DNA from: Bursaphelenchus xylophilus
Lineage: Eukaryota; Nematoda; Chromadorea; Rhabditida; Aphelenchoididae
DNA length: 64,000 bases
NCBI GenBank assembly: GCA_904066235.2
Contig: CAJFCV020000001.1
Location: 3,286,001-3,350,000, forward strand
Reading direction: 5' to 3'
How positions within the stretch are numbered: position 1 is the first letter of the stretch; each line of letters opens with the position of its first letter. A program made the position numbers and the translations under genes. Positions 39,458 to 50,245 of this stretch are shown piece by piece. The notes below the pieces were generated by a model. It had not been told where the DNA came from, searched no databases, and saw only the letters and a program-made list of their open reading frames with translations.

Positions 39458-39549
39458 ACAACAAATCGCAAAGGACCAAAAAAATTTTTTATATATAGAA
39501 GAGTGTCATTATACGGATGTTTGTTATGGGCTAAAATTGGCTCATGGGC

Positions 39550-39705
39550 CCTTGAAATTGTTTGTTATAGAGCGGTTTTGATATAAGAAATATATGGGAA
39601 TCCGGGTTACAAAGATTCCTCGTAATACCTAATACCCCGAAACCTCGGTACAACGAACTCTTATGTATCAAAACCTGTCCATAATAAACAATTTCACTTG
39701 CGTCA
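39550..39705. repeat. foldback repeat with AAATTGTTTGTTATAGA arms
   Basis: AAATTGTTTGTTATAGAGCG at about 39555 pairs with TGTCCATAATAAACAATTT at about 39683. A related string CCTGTCTATAACAAACAATT is at about 40290, and a decayed one at about 40738-40760, so this is another short dispersed family. Confidence 0.6.
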
Positions 39706-39755
39706 TCAGTCAATATTTGGCTGAATTGAACCTTCATTCAACAAAGTATTTTTTT

Positions 39756-39895
39756 ATCCTGTCGGAAAAATAATGTGGATGATGTCGCAGCAAAATGTCG
39801 CGTCTCGTTGCGACCCAAATCTCCAGCCGCGGCTGGCCGTCGCAAAGCAATGAAAAAGCTTGATAAATCCACATTATTTTCCCGACGGACTAGTA
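39756..39895. mobile_element. MITE, CTGTCGGGAAAATAATG family, ATGTGGAT subfamily
   Basis: Ends CCTGTCGGAAAAATAATGTG and ACATTATTTTCCCGACGGAC. The subterminal GTGGAT(T) distinguishes it from the ATGAGC copies and matches the array at 51203-51347. Confidence 0.75.
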
Positions 39896-40348
39896 TGTAT
39901 AACGAAATAAATTATGCTATAAAAAATAAATTTTTTGGTTCCTTACGATCCCTTCTATGGCGACTGTAAAATATCTCGATTTGACCTCAAAAAACAACAA
40001 ATCTCCGTCTCAAAAACTTTAATTCCCCCGTTTTATACCGCATTAAAATTCGCAATGATCCTCGTTATCATCCCCAAACATAAACTTTCACTGGGATCGT
40101 AAATTGCTATCAAAATAATAAAACGGAAAGAGAAATCATAATTTAGTGCATTTCTGAGAACCTTCAAATTTATTTTATTCAAATGATTTGGATAGGAGAT
40201 AACAAGAAATGAAAACAATGAGTCAGGAAGGCAGAAAAGTGATATACATACATGGAGCGGAATTTCTGTATAAAAAATTCTGGAAAAAAACCTGTCTATA
40301 ACAAACAATTTAGGAGGTTGCAAGAGTCAATTTGCAAGGGAAGTACGC

Positions 40349-40698
40349 CAAGTGCGACGCTCAGATTTTCTTTCAATTTTGCACACATTTTGGGCACAGA
40401 CCACATAAAAATTCCTGAAAGCTTTAGCTTTGCAGGGCAAGATCCGAGATTATCAAAGACCTTTGCGACGGAGAGAATACGCGAAACGCGGTCAGAGAAA
40501 AAAAAACACTTTTTTGATTATGTCTTTGCCAGTTTCGCGGAGAAAGAAATAATTTTATGCGCAAATATCACCGAAAAGTTTCATGCCAAAATTCGCAAAA
40601 AGTGTAATTTTTTCAAGTTTCAACCAAAAAATCTCGACCTTTTATGCAAAGCGCAAGAATTTGTTCCAAGTTTCATCAAGACCTGAGCGTCGCACTTG
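40349..40698. mobile_element. 350-bp element with CAAGTGCGACGCTCAG terminal repeats
   Basis: The left end CAAGTGCGACGCTCAG (40349-40364) is exactly complementary to the right end CTGAGCGTCGCACTTG (40683-40698). A longer, more decayed relative lies inside an intron of the flavin oxidoreductase gene (about 47183-47602) and shares GTGCGA, ACGCGG, AACACTTTTT and TTTGCCAGTTTCG phrases. Non-coding. Confidence 0.75.
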
Positions 40699-40856
40699 AA
40701 GTTCTTCCCCTGTTAAATCAAAATGAACCTTTTTACAACAAAACTTTTATATAACAAATAATTCTTTTGGCTTCTTTTACTTCGTTCGATTCATTCTTTT
40801 TTTACCAAATTTCGACGGTACTTTTCAAAAATTGTAGCAAAAAACAAATATTTTTT

Positions 40857-42006
40857 TTAATTAAAACTTCTTTCTTCGAAGAGATACGCAGCAAATTCCT
40901 TCAACTCGTCATTGTCAGCACCATATTTTGTGACGATCATACCATCCTCAACCAGATGAACAAGACGGCATCCAAGAATGGTAATGGGAACGCCAAACAA
41001 CGCAGACAACCTTGGTAACACGGAAAACAAGCTACTTCCGATTGGGACAAATTCCGTTGCAACTTTTGGACCAGCGCCGGTTCCATAAATAAAGTGGCAA
41101 ATTATTTTTCCCTAAAGGTTTTAGATAAAGCGAATTTGCTGGTTGCCTACCTGTTGCTTATCCAATTCTTCCTGCGACTTTTCGTTGACGAGCAGGACGC
41201 CAGTAGTACAATCATCGATAATATTTAAAAAAAAGTAACGAGAGCCGCTCATAATCTGCAAAATTGATGTTCCAGTACGAAACGATCCGTCGATTGCAAA
41301 GATTGGGCCGGTGGGTGCAGAATCGTCGTTCAGACCTCCCGGGATTCTAACGCGAACACTTGTTGAACTCATTTTCTGAAACAATTGTAGTAACAACGGA
41401 ACTATTTGGTGGACGAGCAGGACGCGTATTATATGCATATTAACCGTCCAAGAAAGTCTTTTTTGCAAGTCTCCTGCAGCAGTCGCAAAAACAGACTTTT
41501 TCCAGCCGGGCTTGAACATTTTGAACGTGCCCACCTTTTTGGAATAGAGGTCAAAGTTTATAAATGAGGATCAAAAGATCTTCCCCAAAAGAAACTTACC
41601 GCGTGTCCGATCCACCTTTTATCATACATCACAAAATCCCCCGTCGTGCCAATGTCATCAAGACGACAGGTCACACCGTCCTGGAGAGCCATGGTTACCA
41701 CCTCACATAATCCTTTTTCAGAAATCATCTCCAAGTAAGTGGTGTAATGCGCACGTTTCCCTTCCCCAGCACAAGCGCCTCGACGCTGAATCTTGTAATC
41801 ATACTCCTAAAAAAACAATTTATTGAGATTTACGGCAGAAGGATGAGTTAAAGACATATAAAGCAAACCTTTTGGCTAGGAATACGTTTCCACTGGCTGT
41901 CAAAAATAAGTTTCTTCGCAAAAACGCTAGTTGCAAGGACCGAGAGTGACCAATCCACGCTTCTGTAACAGGTCGATAACGCATACGTTGCTCCATTGAT
42001 TCGCCA
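40857..42006 (-). pseudogene. paralogue A of an unrecognised gene family, 5' part lost
   Basis: Four intact, in-phase exons (41869-42006, 41600-41806, 41151-41375, 40857-41111) encode about 274 residues homologous to the genes at 44217-46086 and 50246-51987. Shared landmarks are WRINGATYAL near the start, WKRIPSQK, and a C-terminal block with GVPITILGCRLVHLVEDGMI and EFAAYLFE. The counterparts of paralogue exons 1 and 3 are not found. The counterpart of exon 2 survives as a relic at about 42452-42513, one base short, which breaks its frame, and lies inside a terminal-inverted-repeat element (42339-42586). I therefore call a 5'-truncated pseudogene; a new upstream start cannot be ruled out. 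Function unknown. Confidence 0.65.
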
Positions 42007-42055
42007 CTGGAATGTTTTTCATTTTTATTTCTGCTTGCGAGGAAACATAAAGGTC

Positions 42056-42393
42056 TTTCTTCGCGGCGAATACGACAGGATTCTCATTATTTCCCCGACA
42101 GAGTAATATATATGGGAGGTGTTTTATAAATTTCAGCGCGCTAGTCCATCCGAACCCTGCGGATTTAGTCCAAAGTTAAAAGTTGCGCAATCTTACACAA
42201 CGTTGCGCAATTTCTCACTTTGTAAAAATTTCTGCGTTTCTCCTCCCCTGCTTTTTTGTGAACTTCTAACTTTGGACTAAATCCGCGGGGTTGGGTTGGA
42301 CTAGCGCGCTGAAATTTATAAAACACCTCCCATTTATATTTACTCTGTCGGGGAAATAATGAGCATTCTGTCGTATTCGCCGCGAAGAAAAAC
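42056..42393. repeat. 338-bp nested inverted repeat
   Basis: The outer arms are two MITE ends facing inward: CGGCGAATACGACAGGATTC at about 42064 and GAGCATTCTGTCGTATTCGC at about 42361. Between them, a second hairpin (about 42114-42331) has arms GGGAGGTGTTTTATAAATTT and its complement, continuing through CAGCGCGCTAGTCCA and GATTTAGTCCAAAGTTA. One foldback element appears to have inserted between or within the other. Confidence 0.8.
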
Positions 42394-42586
42394 GAATTAT
42401 GGAAAATAAAACTGCATCTCTTTCCACTTGAGCGATAAATATACATCATACCCCTCGGGAAATTGGACGACCCTCACCGTCGCCACTTTCTGCTGAGAAC
42501 GTTGGTTCATGGTGCTGGTTCTTTTTACTGCAGCGACACGGTCGATCAAGTGACATTGTGCTCGTTATTTTCCTGCCAGACTGATA
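42339..42586. mobile_element. MITE copy spanning a relic exon
   Basis: Left end CTCTGTCGGGGAAATAATGA, right end TTTTCCTGCCAGACTGATA. The interior contains AAACGAATTATGGAAA, also present in the copy at 45830-45986, and the frame-shifted exon-2 relic of paralogue A (about 42452-42513). This suggests that element and gene fragment have been rearranged together. Confidence 0.65.
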
Positions 42587-42679
42587 TTGCATGAACAAAC
42601 TCGCAAAAAAAAACTCGATTTTTTCCCAAGTTTTGGACCAAAAATCTCGGTTGTCAGAAAATATGTTGTTCATTGAATA

Positions 42680-43427
42680 TAAGCATGGCTGCAAACCGGG
42701 CCAGCCCGGCCCGGCCCGGGCCTGCGGGCCGGGCCTAAATCTCCAAGCCCGGCCCGGGCCCGGGCTTGGAAAATTTGGAAAGCCCGGCCCGGTTCGGCCC
42801 GGAAAAATTTTGTACTAGGCTGGAAAGAAACAAAGCAGGAAATGAAGGGAAAATTATGGCACATTTCGCAAAATGTAAAGAATAATTTAGCAAAACCTAT
42901 ACATAGTGCAACTGCCGCTCGACTATTTTTATAAATTACTAAGTCGCCATAAATTGTCTTACCATATGGTTACAAAAAATAGTAAAATTTTATGTATAGT
43001 CACCGAAATTTTAGTAAAAATATTTTATCACAGATCTTTTATCGGATTTGAAAAAACCTACAAGCGTATTGCGTATTTTTGAAAAATTTTCCTTTTTCTC
43101 TTTTTGCCAGCGTATTAACTATGAGGTCGCACTTTAGAATTTCCGAAAATTTTTTCAAATTGACTTGAAAATTTTTTTTTTTATTTGGGCGAGTGGTAAA
43201 TATGGTCACTTTACTTTCGCTATCAGCATTGTGTTCGAAAAAATGAAAAATTCTATCGAAAAAGCTTGTTTTTTCCCTTTTTTCCGGGCAAAACTCAGAT
43301 TTCAAAAAAACCGGGCCGGCCCGGGCCGGGCCGGGCCTGAAAATCCAAGCCCGGGGTCGGGCCGAGAAATTAGTCGGCCCGGCCCGGGCCGGAAAATTTT
43401 GGAAAGCCCGGCCCGGAGCCATGCCTA
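42680..43427. mobile_element. 748-bp hAT-like non-autonomous element with 8-bp target duplication
   Basis: Flanked by the direct repeat ATTGAATA at 42672-42679 and 43428-43435. The ends are TAAGCATGGCT and AGCCATGCCTA, an imperfect inverted repeat, followed inward by long GGCCCGGCCCGG-type GC-rich blocks at both ends (about 42697-42800 and 43308-43418) around an AT-rich core. An 8-bp duplication and short inverted ends are characteristic of hAT transposons. The core has no recognisable transposase. Confidence 0.88.
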
Positions 43428-43435
43428 ATTGAATA

Positions 43436-44216
43436 AGAATAACAACCGAGCACCTTTTCCCTTCCAACCTTCGAGAAGCTTCGAATGAAACGGAATGCCA
43501 ATAACGTAGTCGTAGGTTTCGTCTCGGGACTCAACAAAAAAACGTCCAAAGAAAAATTAGAGACATTTTATACGACGAAATATTTCTAATCTTATCAGAA
43601 TGAAAACAGAACTGTCGATATTGATAGGAATGGTAAGAAAACCCGTTTTACATCGACGCACTCATATCATTACCACAAAAATATTATTCTTTAATGAATT
43701 TTGGTAAACATGAATACTACATAGACATTGCCTTCAAAGGATGCTTCAGAATAGGCTTTGTTCGATAATAATAAAATATAAACTTCAATAATGGAAATAA
43801 TTCCTTCATCTTGATTGACGTATTAACAGTATTCAAAAAAAAACTCCGCATTACATTACAGCTTTTATGCAATTCCCCGATGTTTTGAAACTTTTGTGTC
43901 AGCCAAAACGTTTGGTTTTGCCGAAAGTTTGGTTTTTCGGCAACTCGATTTTTGTTATAAATATGTTCGGTTACCGTGCAACGGATTTCAAAGGAGATAT
44001 AAGTAAGAACGGAGTCTCAAAATAAATTGTTGAGAAAAATCAAATTCTCCGAAACAACAACGATAATTTCGGATGCCCAAGAGTGAATTCCAAACCAAAA
44101 TGAATTTTCAAACAACGAAATCTTTTATAGAAAAAAAATTTTTTTGATCACTTCCAATTGTGTTTCTGGTAATCTTGAACAATTTTATTAAAACAAAAAA
44201 ATTCTTTTTTACATCA
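43436..44216. other. intergenic gap, no gene seen
   Basis: AT-rich DNA between the hAT-like element and paralogue B. A left half of the TATACGA hairpin family, ACATTTTATACGACGAAA, is at 43562. The phrase near 43900 (TCAGCCAAAACGTTTGGTTT) is partly repeated near 46370, upstream of paralogue B, suggesting duplicated flanks. Confidence 0.4.
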
Positions 44217-46086
44217 TCATTCGATCAGATAGCCGGCAAATTCTTCCAATTCCCGAATATCATCAGCAAACTTGGTGACAATCATATCGTCGTCGTAGAA
44301 ATGGACTCTACGGCATCCAAGTACAGTCATGGGAATGCCAAACTTAACAGACAGTTCAGGTAGCACATTAAGGAAATCGCTTCCAGTCTCTACAAATAGA
44401 GAAACAAGCTTGCAGTCAGTGCCGATGTCGAGCATGAAGTGGCACAATATTTTTCCCTAAAAATTACGTATTCAGTATGCAATATCATACAGTAGCAAAC
44501 CTGATCCATTGGCAAATAACGTACCATTTTACATCCAGAAAGGAACCAAAATGTGGCCAAACCTCCCTTCTCTAACAAAAAAAAAACTTTTTGTAAGCAA
44601 AAAAAATACAATAAGTAGAGAAAGGAGGTATTTTGCGACATTTGGGTTCCTTCCTGCATGCAAAATGGTACGTTTTTTGCTGCTAGATCAGGTCCGCCAC
44701 TTTATGTCAGCGAAATTTATTGGCTCTTACCTCTACTTTTTTCACTTCACAGCCTTTAACGTGATCGTCAGGCATTTCAAAATCAAATTTGTTTTTTACC
44801 GCATTTTCAATGTTTTTTACGTCATAGAGAATCTCATCTCCCACCGTACAAAGATCATTCAGACGGGTAAACTCGCCGTCTTTGATGAGCTCAGTTACCA
44901 TGGCTAAGGTAGGTTTCAATAACATTCTTTCAAAAAACATCTCCAAATAAGTCGTACAATCTTTTCCTGTTATGGAAGAAACGTGGCCTCTGGCTCGACG
45001 AACACAGTTGTAAATGTGCTCCTAGAATGTCAGAATACGACGAATTGCAAAAATAGAAACATTATCACGACTACAAAACAAACCTTCTGGCTAGGAATAC
45101 GTTTCCAATTGTTGTCGAAAATAGGCGTCATGGCAAACACACTGGTAGCCAGGACGGAAACTTGCCAATTGACACTGTTGTAAGTGGTTGACAACGCATA
45201 CGTCGCTCCGTTGACTCGCCACTGAAATTTTCATATAAGTATCGAGATTTTATTTCCAGGTTGCGAGCGACAGCCCAGAACAGCGACTTTGTAAACGGTC
45301 TGGTACAGAGCCTAGACAGAACATGTCTGCCGATTTGACAACAAATATTATGCGATTAATTCGAGAATACTCACCCTTTTTTGTTCCGTTTTTGTCATTA
45401 TCGCAACATATTGGGCTTCTTGGTCCACCATCTCCGTCTCTTTGATGTACTCCCATTTGCCATCTTTCCATTTCCCACACACAAAGATGTGATATTCAGG
45501 AAATTCCTTTCTCATCTTTTTGTTGGTGATGTATGCCCATGACAAAACTTGTTGTATGTTCCCAGCTTTTGAGGGCAGATTGCTTTCGAATACTCCAAAA
45601 TCCGAAACTCCATCCTTGGCGACGAGAAAAGTCAATGGAGCTTTGACATCGGGCTGAAAGAACAGATTTTGCATTCAATAAGAAAGTTACCTCTCGGGAA
45701 ATTGGCCGAGCCTCATCGATGGCGACTTTCAGCTGAGAAAGTTGGTTAATTGTCTTGTTGATTTCGTGGGATAGCTGAAAGATGGAAAAAGGATATATAT
45801 ATATATACATATACTCCTATATATATACTATATCACTCGTCTGAAAAATAATGAGCATCCTGTCGTATTCGCCGCAAATAAAACGAATTATGGAAAGTCA
45901 AATTGCATCTCTTTCCCACTTGAGCGGTACATATACATTATATTTGCGCAGCGACATTGCGATCATTATTTTCCCGACAGACTGAGAAAACCACAAAAGC
46001 AAAGTTTTTGGCAAACTTACAGTAAAGCTCATGTCGGTTGAAGGACTAGGATCGTTTGGGCTATGAAGAAACGAGCAGCTCGACAT
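44217..46086 (-). CDS. paralogue B of an unrecognised gene family
   Basis: Six in-phase exons, 365 codons: 46021-46086, 45691-45774, 45375-45653, 45084-45221, 44731-45021, 44217-44456. I do not recognise the family. Seen: a serine-rich N-terminus (MSSCSFLHS) without a signal peptide; a short heptad-like helix in exon 2 (INKTINQLSQLKVAIDEA); a compact domain in exon 3 with two WK-containing strands; WRVNGATYAL in exon 4; and a conserved C-terminal block GCRRVHFYDDDMIVTKF. No membrane segment. Compared with paralogues A and C it lacks the exon with the TG(T/N)S motif; that intron instead holds a foldback MITE (44490-44702). Intron 1 holds another MITE (45830-45986). Probably cytosolic; function unknown. 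Confidence 0.75.
44490..44702. mobile_element. second copy of the TA-flanked foldback MITE, in paralogue B intron 5
   Basis: Left end CAGTAGCAAACCTGATCCAT and right end GATCAGGTCCGCCACTT, flanked by TA. It shares TTGGCAAATAACGTACCATT with the copy at 38422-38683. It occupies most of the intron where the paralogues carry an additional exon. Confidence 0.8.
45830..45986. mobile_element. MITE in paralogue B intron 1, CTGTCGGGAAAATAATG family
   Basis: Left end decayed (CGTCTGAAAAATAATGAGC), right end ATTATTTTCCCGACAGACTG. The interior GTCGTATTCGCCGCAAATAA and ACGAATTATGGAAA match the elements at 42056-42586, so paralogues A and B carry the same subfamily at corresponding positions. Confidence 0.75.
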
Positions 46087-46530
46087 TAGCACTACAGAAA
46101 AATATAAAAAATGGAACTAACGCTATACGTTTCTCTGCTCAATGTATTTGGCGTCCAAAGAAAAGCCTCCGATTAATTGTGCAACAAGCCAAGCACGCAA
46201 AATCGCAGAAATAAAGTTTGAAATATCGCTGGATCAAGATGTTCCAAAAATCTTTACAGTAATGAAATAATTCCTTCAGCTTGGTTGAAAAATTAACGGT
46301 ATTCAAAATAAGCTCCGTATTACATTACAGTTTTTATACAAACTTTCTGTTTTCCGAAACTTTTGGGTCAGCCAAAACTTTAGCAAATTGTCGATTTTAG
46401 GGTCGATTTTTTCGACGATTTTGTTTGAATGCAAAAATTTGCCAAACAATATGCGAAATATATTTATTCGGTTTCTCAAAAATGTACAGGTTTAAATATT
46501 ACTAAACATTAAAAAAAGTTTTTTTGATTT

Positions 46531-48880
46531 TCAAACATTTGCCGGTACCGCAAAATTCTTGGTTCGATAATTGAGGACTCCTCTCGGTGGCTCTCCATTC
46601 TTGGCTTTTTCCGTTTTTTCCACATAATACTTTGCAAATTCCTCGAAGAACGCGCTCAATTCCCGTGGATTGCTTTGGTCAAAGATCGCGTACGACGGAT
46701 TTCCATTGCAGTTTTTGAAGGCGATAGCGCCGGCCTGCCCCATCTGAGTGGTCGCAATTGCATATCCCTTCTCATAATCATGCTCAAACGGATTTACGGA
46801 GGCCGCAGTGACCTTGCCCGACAGAATTTTCTTCGGCAAATCGGGCTCGGCCGCGATCGGCCGCGCCAACCCAATCCCGTCGGTGGCCCCGTCCTTAATC
46901 GCTTTGACCATGCCAGAAGCCGTCCGAAAGCCGCCAGTCAGGTAGACAACGACGTTCTGGAGATGAGGCTTGATGGCTTCGGTGAATTGAACGAAAAATC
47001 CTTCGCGTTTTTTGGTCGATTCGCGAGGAGTCAGGGCCCAGGACTCGTAGGTACCGCCGGAGAATTCGATGAAATCAAAACCGGTGGACTGAAAAATGGA
47101 TTTTGTGAATTTTGAAAGGAAAAGACTTGGAAATTTTCAGCACAGTATGAATTTTTCCCAAAACTTTTGTTGGATTATGTACCCAAGTGCGATCTTCTGA
47201 TTTTCTTTCGATTTTGCATACACGCCTGGCACAGGCCACCGATCAATTCGTGAAAGTTTTAACTCTCACTTTCCACGGAGGCCAGAGATATTGAACGATC
47301 TCTGCTGCCGAGAGAGTATGCAAAACGCGGAGAGTGGTCAAAAAGAAAAAACACTTTTTGGCCATAACTTTGCCAGTTTCGAGGGGAAAAAATGTTTTGT
47401 GGAAAAACTGCACTCTCTAAAGCAGAAATATTTAACAAACTTTATGCCAAAAAATTTAAAAAATAGTCAATTTTTTCCAAATTCCGACCGAAAAGATCTC
47501 GGTGATTTCTGCAAAGCGCGAGCTAAAAATCTTGCATATGTCTTCTGAAAAATCATTCTAAATTTGTCCCAATTTTTATCAAAATCTGAGCGTTTCATTT
47601 GGGATGCTTTCATTTTAGTGAAATTTTTTTTAAAAATACTGCAGAAAAGATGTATAAAACTTACATCCACAATTTTAGCGGTCGTCACAGCGTCTTGCAA
47701 GCCAAGCCCGTGGTTTTGGAATTCAACGGAATTCAGTTTTACGCCAATCACAAATCCGGTGGAGGCTGGGATCTTCTCTCTGAAAGTTGATTTTTTTAGT
47801 ATTTTTATTTGAAAAAGGACAATATTTCTCCAAAAAAATGTAGATTTTTTCCTAAAACTTCTGTATTTCCCCTCTTACCTAATAGCATTATAAATGTCGA
47901 CCAAGATTTGCGCTCTCTTCTCCGCATTTCCTCCATACCGATCAGTTCTCAAGTTGGTTTGCGGTGAGATAAACTGCGCCAAAAGGTATCCATGAGCTCC
48001 ATGAAGCTCCACTCCATCGAATCCGGATTCGTAAAGCTTTTGAGCGGTAAACACAAACCGATCAATGACTTCGGTTTGGATTTCCTCTAGGGTCAAGACT
48101 CTGGGACGGCCGAAGGAGAGGCCAAACGTTTTGCGGGTCAGTTGAACATCCGATGGGGCAAATGGATGAGCAACGAGGATTTCAGGGCTCTGACGACCGC
48201 CATGGCTGGCTTGAGCGATAGCCAGAGAGCCGTCGGATTTGATGACTTGGGCGAGCTTGCTGAAAGTCCAAAAAATAGGAAAATTTTGGGTTTTTTGGGA
48301 ACATAGGCCATTAAGGACATGAATAATATAAAAATTGATTAAAATCCGGGACAAAAAATTTTTGAAAAACAAAAAAAAAAATTGTTTTTCCTTTTTTCCG
48401 AAAAAAATCAACCTACCGATAAGCCTCGGCCTTTCTGTCGGACCACGTTTCCTTGCTGATGACCATATTTCCAGCACTCTCCAGGTGCAGATGATCTACT
48501 ATCAAATTTCCGGTGAGGACCACGCCAAATCCTCCATTTCCCCATTTCTCATACAAATTGTGCAAAGATTCAGTGGGAATTCCAACATTTAGGAGGTTAT
48601 CCCTGTCCCAAGTGGCGAGGGTCTCCGTCATTGAGGCCTGAAAAATTGGCATAAATTTCAAAAAAGAAGTTTTTTTTTTATTTTAAAATTTTTTGAAAAA
48701 AGGATTAAAATTTTTCCTACCGTAATCCTCCCAGTTTCACCAAAAAATCAAAAAAAAATTCCAAACTTTTACCTTCAAAAACCGATTTTTGGCCACTCTT
48801 CCACTCGTCTTGAAGGCCAACTGCTCTCCCAAAACTTTGACATCGACCTTTTCGTTGACTTCGTATCTTGCAGCGACCAT
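46531..48880 (-). CDS. NADH:flavin oxidoreductase, Old Yellow Enzyme family
   Basis: Five exons in phase, 460 codons: 48773-48880, 48417-48637, 47879-48259, 47665-47779, 46531-47088. Seen: an early NRFLKASMTE segment at the first strand of the FMN barrel; a histidine-glycine motif SHGGRQSP; the Old Yellow Enzyme signature HGAHGYLLAQFISP followed by NLRTDRYGG; and a C-terminal GLARPIAAEPDLPKKIL, the usual FMN phosphate-binding end. Known for the family: an FMN-dependent reductase that takes hydride from NAD(P)H and reduces activated double bonds in enones or other electrophiles. The natural substrate here is unknown. No targeting peptide is seen, so probably cytosolic. The start is the first ATG (MVAARYE) and the frame is closed upstream. 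Intron 4 (47089-47664) holds a terminal-inverted-repeat element. Confidence 0.9.
47183..47602. mobile_element. decayed element in intron 4 of the flavin oxidoreductase gene
   Basis: Starts CCAAGTGCGATCTTCTGATT and ends AAATCTGAGCGTTTCATTTG, imperfect inverted ends matching those of the 350-bp element at 40349-40698. It contains TATTGAACGATCTC and GAGAGAGTATGCAAAACGCG, linking it to the CTCTCC dispersed family in reverse orientation. Confidence 0.6.
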
Positions 48881-49182
48881 TTTTGGTGGTAAACAGAAGT
48901 AATTCGTAGTAATTTGGTAGGAGTGTTTCTCTTTGAAAGTTGTTGTTGCTCTCGGTTGAACTCTTTATATACCGTTGCCCTTCAAAATACAAAGATTGAA
49001 TTGTCTGGGGGGTCGAGTAAATGAGGAGCAGAGGGCGAATACAAACTCGAATGAAGTCGATTCGTTCGGTTTTCCATCAGAAAGCACGCAGAACCCTGGA
49101 GAGGCACCTCACACACCGAGCAAACCACGAAACAGAGGCTTTTTACAGGAACGACTGTGATCACTGATGACTACTGGTGTTC

Positions 49183-49325
49183 TTCATAAAGTGCGTAGAC
49201 CTTTTTTCGGCTTTTTCGCGAACGCACGTGAATTTTTTCATTTTCATCCGAAAAGTGAAATAGTTTCTTCAAACGCATAGTGCAAAAAAGGTTCGCGACG
49301 AAAAGTTCACGCACTTTATAAAAAA
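49183..49325. repeat. short foldback repeat
   Basis: TTCATAAAGTGCGTAGACC at 49183 pairs imperfectly with AAAAGTTCACGCACTTTATA at about 49302, with inner arms around TCGCGAACG. Probably another MITE family with one copy here. Confidence 0.5.
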
Positions 49326-49443
49326 TCTGTACTGTTGGGGCACGGCTTTCAAGCCAGACCGCAATTTTTGGGATAGGGTCGCTTTTTAAATTTCCTTCTG
49401 CGCGGCCCAATGTCCACTGATGACTGAAACCACCAACATTCCA

Positions 49444-49826
49444 CATCTTTTGCTGAAATCGCCAAAGAAGTCAAACAACAGGAAGACAAGAAGTTTACTG
49501 TGGTGGCGGAATTTGCAACAGGGGCTAAAGACGAAGCTGCTACCAACGCCGCTGACAAAGAGCTTGGCGAAAAACTGGTGGGCGCTGCGGTATTAGACAC
49601 CAATGTGATTGAAAAAACGTGGAGACACACTGACAGTACTTGGAAAGCCGATAAACGCCGTCCACGCCCGTTGAAAATCACCTTGGCCGGACCCCACAAA
49701 GCCCACGACATCATCAAATCGTTGCGAGCAGCCAAAAAGTTGGTTGCCTCCAAAGGCTCATGTTTGACGAGACGCATTCTGAACAAAATCAACTCTTCGA
49801 AGCCCGACGCAAATGCCACGACCTGA
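49444..49826 (+). CDS. intronless open frame of about 125 codons, unrecognised
   Basis: The frame opens after a TGA at about 49423 and has no ATG near its start; it runs FAEIAKEVK, then VVAEFATGAKDEAATNAADK, and ends RRILNKINSSKP plus a few residues before a TGA. The composition (lysine- and alanine-rich, balanced codons) looks protein-like rather than random. It could be a single exon, a processed pseudogene or a fragment of a retroelement protein. No domain recognised. Confidence 0.35.
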
Positions 49827-50245
49827 GCTCTGCTGCTCATGCGTCGAAGTACTACGTAGATGATCCGTTCAATGTAAAAGAAATAAAAAGCCCGCGTCCA
49901 TGGTCTACTGCTCCGTACTGTGTCTAACCAATCCTGACCGCTTCACCACCGAACCGGACGATAATGGCGCACAAGCAATTTGTCTAGTGTCCGTAACTTT
50001 TGTCTAGATTCGATATGAGTACATGCAAAATATCTCAAAATGGTAAGCTCTCCCAGGGCCCGATCAATCGTACTATTTCTACTAACCAAGCCTTTTCTAT
50101 ACAGCGACAAACCGATGCGATCCATAGTATCGTTGACCCGAACTGTCGCTAACTCGAGAAGTCGTAGCGCTGTCTATACTCGTTTATTACTCGCGGTATA
50201 GCAACTACAGCTTTTGACCAAAAACTTTATTTATTGCATAAAAAA

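Noticed and set aside
39030..40323. Minus-strand hydrophobic frames at 39030-39377 and 40033-40323 that might be chemoreceptor fragments
   Set aside because: The first overlaps a MITE end and neither shows a second exon or clear family motif; a weak YDP-containing similarity is not enough.
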